NCBI GenBank assembly: GCA_014800735.1
Contig: JAAVFP010000003.1
Coordinates: 3,614 to 67,254, forward strand
Reading direction: 5' to 3'
Source: Bacteroidales bacterium
GTDB lineage: Bacteria > Bacteroidota > Bacteroidia > Bacteroidales > Muribaculaceae
DNA: 63,641 nucleotides
A program made the translations under genes and the position numbers. The notes under the pieces are model-generated. The model did not search any database. It was not told the DNA's origin and was given only the letters and a program-made list of their open reading frames with translations. This document shows positions 25,062-33,654 of the stretch, piece after piece; the first letter of the stretch is position 1; the number at the start of each line of letters is the position of its first letter.

Positions 25062-25065
25062 TGCC

Positions 25066-25404
25066 ATGGTACGAGAAATTATAGCATATAAGAACTACTA
25101 TAGTGACTTCATGGCTGATCTTAGCGAAAAGGAGCGGATGAAGATACGTAGAGCACTACTGCTATTTTCTGATACTGAAAGGATTCCGGCACATTTTATC
25201 AAGTACATCGTAGATGATATTTATGAATTCCGGGTTAATTATGGTAACAATGAATTTCGAATATTCTTCATATACGACGGTGAAAAGCTTGTGATTTTGT
25301 TCAATGCCTTCAGGAAGAAAACACAGAAAACTCCGAGAAACGAAATAGAGAAAGCTAAACGTCTTAAACGCGAATATTATGAAGACAAAAATGCAGACAT
25401 ATAA
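25066..25404 (+). CDS. HigB-like (RelE/Gp49 family) toxin
   Basis: A 112-residue protein starting MVREIIAYKNYYSDFMADLS, with YIVDDIYEFRVNYGNNEFRI FFIYDGEKLVILFNAFRKKT (about 55-90) being the RelE/ParE-fold core of phage-derived Gp49-like toxins, and a basic C-terminal helix. Such toxins cut mRNA on the ribosome. The antitoxin gene follows with a 26-bp overlap, giving the toxin-first order of HigBA systems. The ATG at 25066 is preferred over an upstream TTG, which lies in the promoter. The pair is more AT-rich than its neighbours. Confidence 0.85.
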   Translation: MVREIIAYKNYYSDFMADLSEKERMKIRRALLLFSDTERIPAHFIKYIVDDIYEFRVNYGNNEFRIFFIYDGEKLVILFNAFRKKTQKTPRNEIEKAKRLKREYYEDKNADI

Positions 25405-25669
25405 TGTGAGTGAGGAACTCAACCGCACCTTTGGTGCTCCGGGAACAGAAAGCCGACGCCAGGCTGAGAACCAGGCATGGGAAGAATATAACGCTCAGAT
25501 TTTGCTTGATGCCCGCAAGGAAGCAGGACTTACACAGTCGCAACTTGCTGAGAAAATCGGTGCAAATAAAAGTTACATTTCACGCGTTGAAAGGGGCCTT
25601 ACAATTCCATCAATCTCTACGTTTTATCGTATGGTATCGGCCATGGGCCTAAGTGTAGAATTGCGATAG
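25379..25669 (+). CDS. HigA-like XRE-family antitoxin
   Basis: A 96-residue protein with a Cro/C1-type helix-turn-helix in its second half (about 45-90: ARKEAGLTQSQLAEKIGANK SYISRVERG). The N-terminal part is probably the toxin-binding segment. The gene overlaps the toxin gene by 26 bp, so the first ATG (25379) or the in-frame ATG at 25391 could be used. HTH antitoxins of this type repress their own promoter. Confidence 0.88.
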   Translation: MKTKMQTYNVSEELNRTFGAPGTESRRQAENQAWEEYNAQILLDARKEAGLTQSQLAEKIGANKSYISRVERGLTIPSISTFYRMVSAMGLSVELR

Positions 25670-25774
25670 GATGAAGACGGGAATTGGTGGACTCACTTAA
25701 TTTGTAACATGTTGTAGTTGCTGCAGACCTTAAGAGTGGGGGGAATGGCGCCGGCGGCTGTTAATAGCAATAGC

Positions 25775-25816
25775 GAAAAAAGCCCCGGCGGAGTCCGTGG
25801 ATGGACTCGGCCGGGG
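25775..25816 (-). terminator. Intrinsic terminator of the OmpA-like gene
   Basis: On the minus strand a long stem (CCCCGGCCGAGTCC paired with GGACTCCGCCGGGG, one bulge) is followed by CTTTTTT. It is 30 nt after the gene. Confidence 0.9.
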
Positions 25817-25845
25817 AGTAGGGTTTATAATCTAAGCTTTCCGAC

Positions 25846-26550
25846 TTACTGAAGTGTGCCGGCTTGGGCCTGCTGAATCATGGCCTCGTTGGCGGTAATG
25901 TAGATTTCAACGCGGCGGTTCTGAGCACGGCCTTCGGGCGTGTCGTTGCTGGCAACGTAGTCGGCCATAGGGATGCCCTGAGCGCTCAGACGTGTAGGCG
26001 CTACACCGCTGTTAGCCAGGTAGCTGAGAACAGCATCGGCACGCTCGGCCGAGAGCTTCTGGTTCACGGCGAAAGAACCCGTATTATCGGTGAAGCCGTA
26101 AATCTGCACGTTAGTGTCGGGGTTCTCGCGGAGCGAGGCAGCGAAGCGGCTCAGGTCGGCTTGTGCCTGAGGATTGAGTGTGTACTTGCCGGTGGGGAAG
26201 AGGATGCCGCCGTTGAAGGTCACCTTGATTGCGCGGAGGCCGTTCTGGTCGGTGGTCTGCTCCACAGTGGCCTGGTTCTTGAGTTCTTCCTGGAGCTGTT
26301 TCTGCTGTTTGTCCATCTTGTTGCCGATAAGAGTGCCGGCGCCGGCGCCCACGGCCGCACCGATAGCGCTGCCTATACCTGCGCCCTTGCCGCCGCCGAT
26401 GAGAGCGCCGAGGCCTGCGCCGAGTGCTGCGCCACCACCGCCACCGATGAGTGCGCCTTTACCAGTGTTAGTCATTGACGAGCAAGCGGTTTCGCCAAAC
26501 AAAAGAGTACCTCCGAGGAGTGCTATACATGCGATTTTCAGAAATTTCAT
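25846..26550 (-). CDS. OmpA-like glycine-zipper lipoprotein (YiaD type)
   Basis: A 234-residue envelope protein. The signal peptide ends near a possible lipobox (GETAC, Cys23). Residues about 30-80 form a glycine-zipper region (GALIGGGGGAALGAGLGALI and GAGAGTLIGNKMDKQQK). The C-terminal OmpA domain (about 105-225) has the peptidoglycan-binding signature VQIYGFTDNTGSFAVNQKLS AERADAV and RRVEIYI. It matches YiaD-like proteins that link outer membrane and cell wall. It has a promoter of its own with a 55-nt leader and a strong terminator, so it is monocistronic. Confidence 0.92.
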   Translation of the reverse strand: MKFLKIACIALLGGTLLFGETACSSMTNTGKGALIGGGGGAALGAGLGALIGGGKGAGIGSAIGAAVGAGAGTLIGNKMDKQQKQLQEELKNQATVEQTTDQNGLRAIKVTFNGGILFPTGKYTLNPQAQADLSRFAASLRENPDTNVQIYGFTDNTGSFAVNQKLSAERADAVLSYLANSGVAPTRLSAQGIPMADYVASNDTPEGRAQNRRVEIYITANEAMIQQAQAGTLQ

Positions 26551-26608
26551 AATTGAAAGCGTGTTAAAGTTGATGGATGCAATAAATAATACCTGCTAAT
26601 AAGACAAT

Positions 26609-26640
26609 CAAAATTAGCACAGAGTTTGGTGAGTGTGCAA
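26609..26640 (-). promoter_or_regulatory. Promoter of the OmpA-like gene
   Basis: TAATTTTG at 26609-26616 and TTG at 26638-26640 on the minus strand, spacing 21 nt. It overlaps the divergent promoter at 26625-26657. Confidence 0.65.
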
Positions 26641-26657
26641 ATAATTAACTAATTTTG
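26625..26657 (+). promoter_or_regulatory. Promoter of the EamA-uvrD gene run
   Basis: TTTG at 26625-26628 and TAATTTTG at 26650-26657, spacing 21 nt, 24 nt before the ATG at 26682. It interleaves with the divergent OmpA-like promoter, so the two may compete. Confidence 0.65.
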
Positions 26658-26681
26658 TGAAACGAAACCAGCAAACACTGT

Positions 26682-27620
26682 ATGCGAAGCATGAATAGAG
26701 GCGTCCGCACGGCGGGCGGTAAATTTCTGGGCCACATAGCGGCTCTAATCACCATCACGATGTGGGGTTACTCATTTGTATCGTCGCGAGTACTGCTCGA
26801 CAACGGTCTGGGTCCGGTCCACATCTACATTTTCCGCTTTGTGATTGCCTACGTCCTTGTGCTGTTCATCAGCCACAAGCGTCTGGTGGCATCAAGCTGG
26901 AGGGATGAGTGCATGTTTCTGCTGTGCGGTCTGCTGGCCGGTTCGCTCTATTTCATCGCCGAGAACACGGCGCTGGAGTACACGCTGACTACCAACGTGT
27001 CGCTCCTCACGTCCATGTCGCCGTTGCTCACAGCCCTGCTGGTGAGCCTGGTGTATAAGAACGAGAAGCTCGGCCTTGGCACCTGGGTGGGTTCGGCCCT
27101 GGCAATCGGGGGTGTGGCTTGCGTGGTGTTCAACAGTTCCGCTTCGCTCCAGGTGCGCCCGCTGGGCGACTTCCTGTCGCTGGCGGCAGCCTTCAGCTGG
27201 GCTGTGTACTCGCTCATTCTGCGCCGCCTCAACGCCAACTACGACGTGTGGTTCATATCGCGCAAAACGTTTTTCTACGGACTGCTCACCTCGCTGCCCT
27301 TCATGCTGTTCGAAACGGACAGTGCGCCGCTGTTGGAGGTGATTGGCCGTCCGGCCGTCTACGGCAACCTGCTTTTCCTGGGCCTCGGAGCCTCCACTAT
27401 CGCCTACGTGCTGTGGGCGCAGTCCGTGAAAAGCCTCGGAGCCGTCACGGCCAATAATTATATGTACCTCCAGTCGGTTGTCACCCTCGTGGTGTCGGCC
27501 CTGGTGCTTGGCGAACGCATCACCCTGATGGGTGTCACGGGCATTGTGCTCATTGTGGGCGGCCTGTGGGTGGGCGACAATATCAACAAGCTGCTTGCCG
27601 GTCGCCGAAACAAACTCTAA
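26682..27620 (+). CDS. EamA/DMT family transporter
   Basis: A 312-residue inner-membrane protein with two EamA halves and about ten hydrophobic segments (LITITMWGYSFVSSRVLLDN at the start; FLSLAAAFSWAVYSLILRRL mid; SVVTLVVSALVLGERITLMG at the end). It is distinct in sequence from the other EamA protein at 22.1 kb. Substrate is unknown. A second in-frame ATG at 26691 is possible. It is followed after 12 nt by the DUF4250 gene. Confidence 0.92.
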   Translation: MRSMNRGVRTAGGKFLGHIAALITITMWGYSFVSSRVLLDNGLGPVHIYIFRFVIAYVLVLFISHKRLVASSWRDECMFLLCGLLAGSLYFIAENTALEYTLTTNVSLLTSMSPLLTALLVSLVYKNEKLGLGTWVGSALAIGGVACVVFNSSASLQVRPLGDFLSLAAAFSWAVYSLILRRLNANYDVWFISRKTFFYGLLTSLPFMLFETDSAPLLEVIGRPAVYGNLLFLGLGASTIAYVLWAQSVKSLGAVTANNYMYLQSVVTLVVSALVLGERITLMGVTGIVLIVGGLWVGDNINKLLAGRRNKL

Positions 27621-27632
27621 TGAAATTTGACT

Positions 27633-27809
27633 ATGGATTTACCGCACGACCCCTTTATGCTGCTTAGCTTCGTGAACATGAAGCTTCGCGACGAATACCG
27701 CGACCTCGACGAACTGTGTGCCGCCGCCGGCATCGACCGCGACGAGCTGGTGAAACGCCTTGCCGAGGCCGGCTTCGAATATATGCCCGAAATCAATCAG
27801 TTCCGCTGA
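27633..27809 (+). CDS. DUF4250 protein (58 aa)
   Basis: A 58-residue protein, MDLPHDPFMLLSFVNMKLRD, ending in EAGFEYMPEINQFR, which is the DUF4250 pattern. Its function is unknown; the middle part (DLDELCAAAGIDRDELVKRL) looks like a small helical DNA-binding-like unit. The stop overlaps the helicase start (TGATG), so translation of the two is coupled. Confidence 0.88.
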   Translation: MDLPHDPFMLLSFVNMKLRDEYRDLDELCAAAGIDRDELVKRLAEAGFEYMPEINQFR

Positions 27810-30148
27810 TGGTCGGCAGTGATTATCTTGAACAGCTCAACGATGCGCAGCGGGCTGCCGTGGAGTATCTTGACGGCTCCGAGCTGGTGATTGCCGGTGC
27901 GGGTTCGGGCAAGACGCGTGTGCTCACCTACAAGATTGTGCACCTGCTGCACAACGGCCACAATCCGGCGCGTATCCTGGCCCTGACCTTCACCAACAAG
28001 GCTGCAAGCGAGATGCGTGAGCGCATCAGTAAGCTGGTGGGCGACGATGTGGCCTCGCGCCTGTGGATGGGCACTTTCCACTCCATTTTCTCCCGCTTCC
28101 TGCGCATGAACGCCGAGCGCATCGGGTTCAAAAGCAATTTTACGATTTACGACGCTTCGGACAGCAAGTCGCTGATAAAAAGCATTATCCGCGATATGAA
28201 GCTGGACGATAAAGTGTACCGCCCCACGGCGGTGGCTTCCGAAATATCCAACGCAAAAAACAACCTCTACTCCGCCGAGGACTACGCCCGCGACAAGGAC
28301 ATACGCCACGCCAACGAGGCTGCCAACCGTCCGCGCCTGGCGGAAATCTACACCACTTATGCCGAGCGATGCCGCATTGCCGGTGCGATGGACTTCGACG
28401 ACCTGCTGTACTACACCAACGTGCTGTTCCGCGACTGTCCGGACGTGCTTGAACATTTCCGCGAGTATTTCACCTATGTGCTTGTGGATGAGTATCAGGA
28501 CACCAATTTTGCCCAGCATCTGATTGTGCGCCAGCTGTGCGAGAAAAAGGACAACCTATGTGTGGTGGGCGACGACGCCCAGAGCATCTACTCCTTCCGC
28601 GGGGCCAACATCCGCAACATATTAGGGCTGAAAAAAGCGTTCCCCTCGCTGCGCACCTTCAAGCTGGAGCAGAACTACCGCTCCACGCGCAATATCATAG
28701 GTGCGGCCAACACCCTGATTGCCGCCAACAAGGAGCAGATTCCCAAGGAAGTATTCTCAACCAACGATGCGGGCGAGCGCATCGAGGTGGTGCAGTGCTA
28801 CAACGACTACGAGGAGGCTTACACCGTGGCTTCGCGCCTTAACCAGGTGCGGATGCGCATGCACATGGCCTACAACGACATTGCCATCCTTTACCGCACC
28901 AACGCCCAGAGCCGCGTGCTTGAGGAGGCGCTGCGCAACCGCAATGTGCCTTACCGTGTGTACGGAGGTCTGGCCTTCTATCAGCGCAAGGAAATCAAGG
29001 ACGCCGTGTGCTACTTCCGCCTGGCCCTGAATCCCAACGATGACGAGGCCTTCCGCCGCGTGGTGAACACGCCCAAGCGCGGCATCGGCGAAACGACCGT
29101 GAGCAAGGTGCTTGCGGCTGCCATCGCCTCAGGCGTGAGCATGTACCGAGTGGTGCGCAACCCCGAGGCCTGCGGGCTGAGCGTGAATAAAAGCACTGCC
29201 CGCAAGTTGGCCGACTTTGCCGACCTGCTCGATGATTTCAACCGCCGAAACGCCAAGGGCGAGGACGCTTCCACGCTGGCCAAATACATTATAAATAAAA
29301 CCGGGTTGATGGCCGAATATGTCACCGACCAGACTCCGGAAAACATAAGCAAGCTCGAGAACCTCAACGAGTTGCTCAACGGCGTGGACAACTTTGTGGA
29401 AAACGCCCGTGAAACCAACGGCGAGGACGACCTCGGGCTGGGTGCCTATCTGGCCGAGGTGTCGCTGCTGACGGACCAGGATACCGATGCCGGCGGCGAC
29501 GATTGCGTTACACTGATGACTATCCACGCCTCGAAGGGCCTTGAGTTCGATGCCATTTTCCTGGTGGGAGTGGAGGAGGACCTGCTGCCCTCGGCGCGCA
29601 GCTCCAAAACCGAGAGCGAACTCGAGGAGGAACGCCGCCTGATGTATGTGGCCATCACCCGCGCCAAGCGTTTCTGCATGGTGAGCTACGCCCGCCAGCG
29701 TGTGATCAACGGTCAGACCACCTACACCTTCCCCTCGCGCTTCCTCAAGGACATAGATGGCCGCTTCCTGCGCCTGATGACCGGCACTAACATCGACGAT
29801 GCGCCGCAACGCACCTCGACGTCGCGCCCGTCGTTCTACGGCGCCCAGTCATCGGGCGGCGAGCGTCGTTCAGCCTCAGGCCCGGTTAAAGCATCGTCGC
29901 TTCACCCCACGTCGCAACCCGTCCGTGTAACAGTCACGCCGCCAAGCGGTTCGGCTGTGCCTGCGGGCTTCGAGGTGCACGCGTCGTCCGCGCTCAGCGC
30001 AGGCATGCGCATCGAGCATCCGCGCTTCGGCATCGGCACCATCCAGAGCATCGACACCACGCGCCCCGACCATCGCATTGTCGTGACCTTTACCGACGGC
30101 GAGGAACGTACCTTGCTGCTTAAATTTGCGAAATTCAAAATCTTATGA
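27809..30148 (+). CDS. UvrD/PcrA-type superfamily 1 DNA helicase
   Basis: A 779-residue 3'-5' helicase. Motifs in order: Q-motif LNDAQRAAV (about 8), Walker A AGAGSGKT (about 29), motif Ia ALTFTNKAA, motif II VDEYQDTN (about 220), motif III VVGDDAQSIYSFRGA, motif IV EQNYRST, motif V TIHASKGLEFDAIFLVGVEE and motif VI EERRLMYVAITRAK. The C-terminal tail carries a Tudor-like PcrA/UvrD end (RIEHPRFGIGTIQSID). It unwinds DNA in repair and replication restart. The start is set by the TGATG overlap with DUF4250; the longer reading has no homology. Confidence 0.95.
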   Translation: MVGSDYLEQLNDAQRAAVEYLDGSELVIAGAGSGKTRVLTYKIVHLLHNGHNPARILALTFTNKAASEMRERISKLVGDDVASRLWMGTFHSIFSRFLRMNAERIGFKSNFTIYDASDSKSLIKSIIRDMKLDDKVYRPTAVASEISNAKNNLYSAEDYARDKDIRHANEAANRPRLAEIYTTYAERCRIAGAMDFDDLLYYTNVLFRDCPDVLEHFREYFTYVLVDEYQDTNFAQHLIVRQLCEKKDNLCVVGDDAQSIYSFRGANIRNILGLKKAFPSLRTFKLEQNYRSTRNIIGAANTLIAANKEQIPKEVFSTNDAGERIEVVQCYNDYEEAYTVASRLNQVRMRMHMAYNDIAILYRTNAQSRVLEEALRNRNVPYRVYGGLAFYQRKEIKDAVCYFRLALNPNDDEAFRRVVNTPKRGIGETTVSKVLAAAIASGVSMYRVVRNPEACGLSVNKSTARKLADFADLLDDFNRRNAKGEDASTLAKYIINKTGLMAEYVTDQTPENISKLENLNELLNGVDNFVENARETNGEDDLGLGAYLAEVSLLTDQDTDAGGDDCVTLMTIHASKGLEFDAIFLVGVEEDLLPSARSSKTESELEEERRLMYVAITRAKRFCMVSYARQRVINGQTTYTFPSRFLKDIDGRFLRLMTGTNIDDAPQRTSTSRPSFYGAQSSGGERRSASGPVKASSLHPTSQPVRVTVTPPSGSAVPAGFEVHASSALSAGMRIEHPRFGIGTIQSIDTTRPDHRIVVTFTDGEERTLLLKFAKFKIL

Positions 30149-31278
30149 CTCAGAAAGATATAGCCACTCCCTTCTTCATCGTCTACGAGGACCGTCTGCG
30201 TGCCAACCTGGCGCTCATCAGCCGTGTGGGCCGCGAGAGCGGAGCCGACATAATCATGGCCTTCAAGGCCAACGCCCTGTGGCGTACCTTCCCTATCGTG
30301 CGCGAATACTGCCGCAACTGCACGGCCAGTTCCATCAACGAACTCCGGCTGGGTGCCGAGGAAATGGGCGGCGAAATCCACACCTTTGCCCCGGCATACA
30401 AGCCCGACGAAATCGACACCTACCTGGCTCTGAGCAGCCACATCACGTTCAATAGTCTGAGCCAGTACGAGCGCTATGCCGATAAGGTGGCAGCCTCCAA
30501 GGCCTCGGCAGGACTGAGGGTGAACCCCAAATGCTCGGTGATTGAAACCGACCTCTACAACCCGGCTTTGCCCGGTTCGCGCTTCGGTGTGAGTGCCGAG
30601 GCTCTGGCCGGAGGACTGCCCGCTGGCATCGAGGGGCTGCACTTCCACGCCCTGTGCGAATCAAGCAGCTACGACCTTGAAAAGGTGCTCCAGGCCTTCG
30701 AAGCGCAGTTCGGTCACTTGCTGCCTGCCCTCAAATGGGTGAATATGGGCGGTGGCCATCTGATGACTCGCGAGGGCTACGACACCGAGCACCTCATCCG
30801 CCTGCTTCGCGATTTCGGCAGCCGCCATCCCAACCTTCAGATTATCCTGGAACCCGGCAGTGCCTTCACCTGGCGCACCGGCGACCTCGTGGCATCGGTG
30901 GTGGACATCGTAAACAACGACGGCATATCCACCGCCATCCTCGACGTGAGCTTCGCCTGCCACATGCCCGACACGCTTGAAATGCCTTACCGCCCCGATG
31001 TGCTTGAGGAGGTTGAGGCCGACAAGTCCACCGGTGTGGCATACCGTCTCGGCGGCAATTCGTGCCTGAGCGGCGACTATAAAGGTGATTACTATTTTGA
31101 ACGTCCGCTCCGGGTGGGCGACCGCATCACACTGCGCGACATGAATCACTATACCACCGTGAAAACCACGCTGTTCAACGGCGTGGCACATCCGGCCATG
31201 GTGCTTGAGTGCCGCGACGGCCAGTGCGAAATCCTGCGCCGATTTGACTACGACGACTATAAATGCCGAATGAGCTAA
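30145..31278 (+). CDS. nspC: Carboxynorspermidine decarboxylase
   Basis: A 377-residue fold-type III PLP enzyme that decarboxylates carboxy(nor)spermidine in the alternative polyamine route. The PLP lysine is Lys41 in MAFKANALW; HFHALCESS (about 171), MGGGHLMT (about 199) and ILEPGSAFTWRTGDLV follow, and the second-subunit active-site region is GGNSCLSGDY. Length matches NspC. The partner dehydrogenase is not in the window. It overlaps the helicase gene by 4 bp (ATGA). Confidence 0.93.
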   Translation: MTQKDIATPFFIVYEDRLRANLALISRVGRESGADIIMAFKANALWRTFPIVREYCRNCTASSINELRLGAEEMGGEIHTFAPAYKPDEIDTYLALSSHITFNSLSQYERYADKVAASKASAGLRVNPKCSVIETDLYNPALPGSRFGVSAEALAGGLPAGIEGLHFHALCESSSYDLEKVLQAFEAQFGHLLPALKWVNMGGGHLMTREGYDTEHLIRLLRDFGSRHPNLQIILEPGSAFTWRTGDLVASVVDIVNNDGISTAILDVSFACHMPDTLEMPYRPDVLEEVEADKSTGVAYRLGGNSCLSGDYKGDYYFERPLRVGDRITLRDMNHYTTVKTTLFNGVAHPAMVLECRDGQCEILRRFDYDDYKCRMS

Positions 31279-31287
31279 TTCCCTGAT

Positions 31288-32295
31288 ATGGCTTCCCCGC
31301 GATTTTCAGTTATTGTGCCGGTGTATAACCGCCCGGCCGAGGTCCGCGACCTGGTGGACAGCCTGCTGGCGCAGACCGACCGCGATTTCGAACTTGTGAT
31401 TGTGGAGGACGGCTCCACGGTGCCGTGCCGCGAGATTGTGGAGGATGCCATTGCCCGCGGGCTCGACGCGCAGTATTTCTACAAGGACAACGAGGGTCGT
31501 TCCATTGCCCGCAACTACGGCCTGGAGCGTGCCCGGGGCGAGTATTTCATTTTCTTCGACTCGGACTGCGTGATTCCGCCTGACTATTTCGCCACCGTCA
31601 GCCGTGAGCTGGATGCGCGGCCCCTGGACTGCTTCGGCGGTCCCGACGCGGCCCACGAATCGTTCACCGACGTGCAGAAGGCTATAAACTATTCCATGAC
31701 CTCCTTTCTGACAACGGGTGGCATCCGCGGCGGCAAGATTCAACTTGAAAAATTTGTGCCGCGAACGTTCAATATGGGCTTCTCGCGGGCGGTCTACGAG
31801 CTCGTCGGCGGCTTCCGCGAGATGTTTTCGGAGGATATCGACATGAGCACCCGCATCCGCCAGGCCGGTTTTTCGATCGGACTGATACATCCGGCTTATG
31901 TGTGGCACAAGCGCCGCATCGACTGGAAAAAATTCTTCCGCCAGGTGTATGTGTTCGGCATGTCGCGCATCACGCTGAAAATCCTTTACCCTGATTCCCT
32001 GAAGCTTGTGCACCTTCTGCCCGCAGTCTTTGTGCTCGGTGTGGTGGCGCTGGTGCTCCTTGGCATCTTCGTGTCGCCCTGGTGGCTGCTGCCGCTGGGT
32101 GTCTACTTCGTGGCTGTGTGGGCAGGTGCGCTCATTGCCACGCGCTCGCTGAAAATCGCCTGCCTGGCTGTCCCTGCTGCCATTATTCAGCTCGGCGGCT
32201 ACGGCGTGGGATTTCTGCGGGCATGGTTTGTGAAAATTCTGCTTGGCCGCGGCCGCAATGAGCAGGAAGAAATTGCATTACGAAAAGGCAAATAA
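31288..32295 (+). CDS. Glycosyltransferase family 2 protein with C-terminal membrane segments
   Basis: A 335-residue GT2 enzyme. The N-terminal GT-A domain has FSVIVPVYNRPAEVRDLVDS, the nucleotide-sugar site VIVEDGS, the DxD-like FFDSDC (about 92) and FSEDIDMSTRI. Two or three hydrophobic segments (about 245-315) anchor it in the membrane. It probably transfers a sugar onto a lipid-linked or surface glycan; donor and acceptor are unknown. Confidence 0.9.
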   Translation: MASPRFSVIVPVYNRPAEVRDLVDSLLAQTDRDFELVIVEDGSTVPCREIVEDAIARGLDAQYFYKDNEGRSIARNYGLERARGEYFIFFDSDCVIPPDYFATVSRELDARPLDCFGGPDAAHESFTDVQKAINYSMTSFLTTGGIRGGKIQLEKFVPRTFNMGFSRAVYELVGGFREMFSEDIDMSTRIRQAGFSIGLIHPAYVWHKRRIDWKKFFRQVYVFGMSRITLKILYPDSLKLVHLLPAVFVLGVVALVLLGIFVSPWWLLPLGVYFVAVWAGALIATRSLKIACLAVPAAIIQLGGYGVGFLRAWFVKILLGRGRNEQEEIALRKGK

Positions 32296-32301
32296 TTGAT
32301 T

Positions 32302-32868
32302 ATGAGCAACGAAAATACATTTTATACAAGCGAGGTGATGACCGGTGCACCCGCGCAGTTCAAAACCGACACTCAGAAGCTTATTTACGAAAGCCTCGAG
32401 AGCGCCGGCATCCCCTACACGCGCATTGAGAGCGACCCAGGCATTTCGATGGACGACTGCCTCAACATTGACCGTGCTTTCGGCATCGACACCGTCAAGA
32501 CCATTCTGCTTACCAACCGCCAGAAAAACCGTTTCTGGCTCTATGTGACACATGCCCGCAAGGCTTTTATAACCAAGGAATTCGGGGCAGCACTGCAGAT
32601 ACCGCGCGTGTCGTTCGCCGACGAGGAACTGATGCTGCGCATCCTCGGCACTCCCCATGGTGCCGCTACGCCTTTCGGCCTTCTGCGTCCCGAAGCGGCC
32701 GAGGTTACACTGGTGATGGACCGCGATGTTGCCGCACGCGACAAAATTGTTATTACCGACGGCAATCCCTGCGGCTTTATAGCAATTGCCAACACCGACC
32801 TTTTCCGCCTTCTGGGCAAAACGCCCGAGCTGATTGAAAATCCGGCCGAAATTGTTATGCCTGAGTGA
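32302..32868 (+). CDS. YbaK/ProX-type aminoacyl-tRNA deacylase
   Basis: A 188-residue protein of the YbaK/EbsC/ProXp-ala superfamily. Features: LIYESLESAGIPYTRIESDP (about 26-45), KTILLTNRQKNRFWLYV, TKEFGAALQIPRVSFADEEL, TPHGAATPFGLL and the C-terminal PCGFIAIANTDLF. The length and the TPFGLL-type block fit prolyl-tRNA deacylases of the ProX group, which remove mis-attached alanine from tRNA(Pro). The ATG at 32302 is chosen over an adjacent upstream start; radC follows after 3 nt. Confidence 0.88.
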   Translation: MSNENTFYTSEVMTGAPAQFKTDTQKLIYESLESAGIPYTRIESDPGISMDDCLNIDRAFGIDTVKTILLTNRQKNRFWLYVTHARKAFITKEFGAALQIPRVSFADEELMLRILGTPHGAATPFGLLRPEAAEVTLVMDRDVAARDKIVITDGNPCGFIAIANTDLFRLLGKTPELIENPAEIVMPE

Positions 32869-32871
32869 GCG

Positions 32872-33600
32872 ATGGAGGATGTTGAATTAGGCCACTGCCT
32901 GATTGCCGATCTGGACGTGGCGGAGCGTCCCCGCGAAAAGGCTCTGAAGCACGGCATCAAGGCGCTGACCGATGCAGAACTGATGGCGCTGATTTTCGCT
33001 ACGGGTATCAAGGGCAAGAGTGTGCTGACACTGTGCCGCGAGATTCTGGACGACAACGACGGCCACCTTTCGCGTGTGGCTGAAATTGATACCCGCGAGT
33101 TCATGCGCCGCTACGCCGGCATAGGCCCGGCCAAAGCCCTGACACTGCTTGCAGCGCTGGAGCTCGGCAACCGCTCCGTGGCCGATGCTGTGTCGGTGCA
33201 GTCGCACATCATAAATTCATCGCAGTCGGCAGCGAAGTACATGTACCGTTTCCTGGGTGGCCTGGACCACGAGGAATTCTGGCTGCTGATGCTTCGGCGC
33301 AATCTCACCGTGCTGCGCGAAATGCGGGTAGGGCAGGGCGGTATGGCCGGCACGGTGGTTGATGTTCAGGTGCTTGCGCGCGAAGTGCTTCTGAGCAAAG
33401 CTGCCGCCGTGATGGTATTCCATAATCACCCCTCCGGAAATCCCTCGCCCAGTCAGCAGGACATAAACCTGACCAAGCGTATAGCCAACGCCTTGGCTTT
33501 GTTCGATGTCCGCCTAATTGACCACATCATCATCCGCAACGGTATCGACCCGGCTTCGCCCGGCGGATTCTATTCTTTCCACGATAACGGCAAGCTATAA
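32872..33600 (+). CDS. radC: RadC (JAMM-domain protein)
   Basis: A 242-residue RadC protein. N-terminal UPF0758 helix-hairpin-helix part (RPREKALKHGIKALTDAELM, YAGIGPAKALTLLAALELG) and a C-terminal JAB1/MPN domain with the metal motif VFHNHPSGNPSPSQQD (about 184-199). The historical link to DNA repair is weak; function is uncertain. It ends a plus-strand run and converges with dnaA across a strong hairpin. Confidence 0.95.
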   Translation: MEDVELGHCLIADLDVAERPREKALKHGIKALTDAELMALIFATGIKGKSVLTLCREILDDNDGHLSRVAEIDTREFMRRYAGIGPAKALTLLAALELGNRSVADAVSVQSHIINSSQSAAKYMYRFLGGLDHEEFWLLMLRRNLTVLREMRVGQGGMAGTVVDVQVLAREVLLSKAAAVMVFHNHPSGNPSPSQQDINLTKRIANALALFDVRLIDHIIIRNGIDPASPGGFYSFHDNGKL

Positions 33601-33602
33601 CA

Positions 33603-33636
33603 CCGACGGCCGTCCTTTAGCAAGGGCGGCCGTCGG
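33603..33636. terminator. Convergent terminator hairpin between radC and dnaA
   Basis: CCGACGGCCGTCCTT (33603-33617) pairs fully with AAGGGCGGCCGTCGG (33622-33636), including one G-T pair, with loop TAGC. A T-rich stretch lies about 12 nt further on the plus strand. It can end transcription from either side. Confidence 0.8.
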
Positions 33637-33654
33637 CGTTATAGCAGTATATTT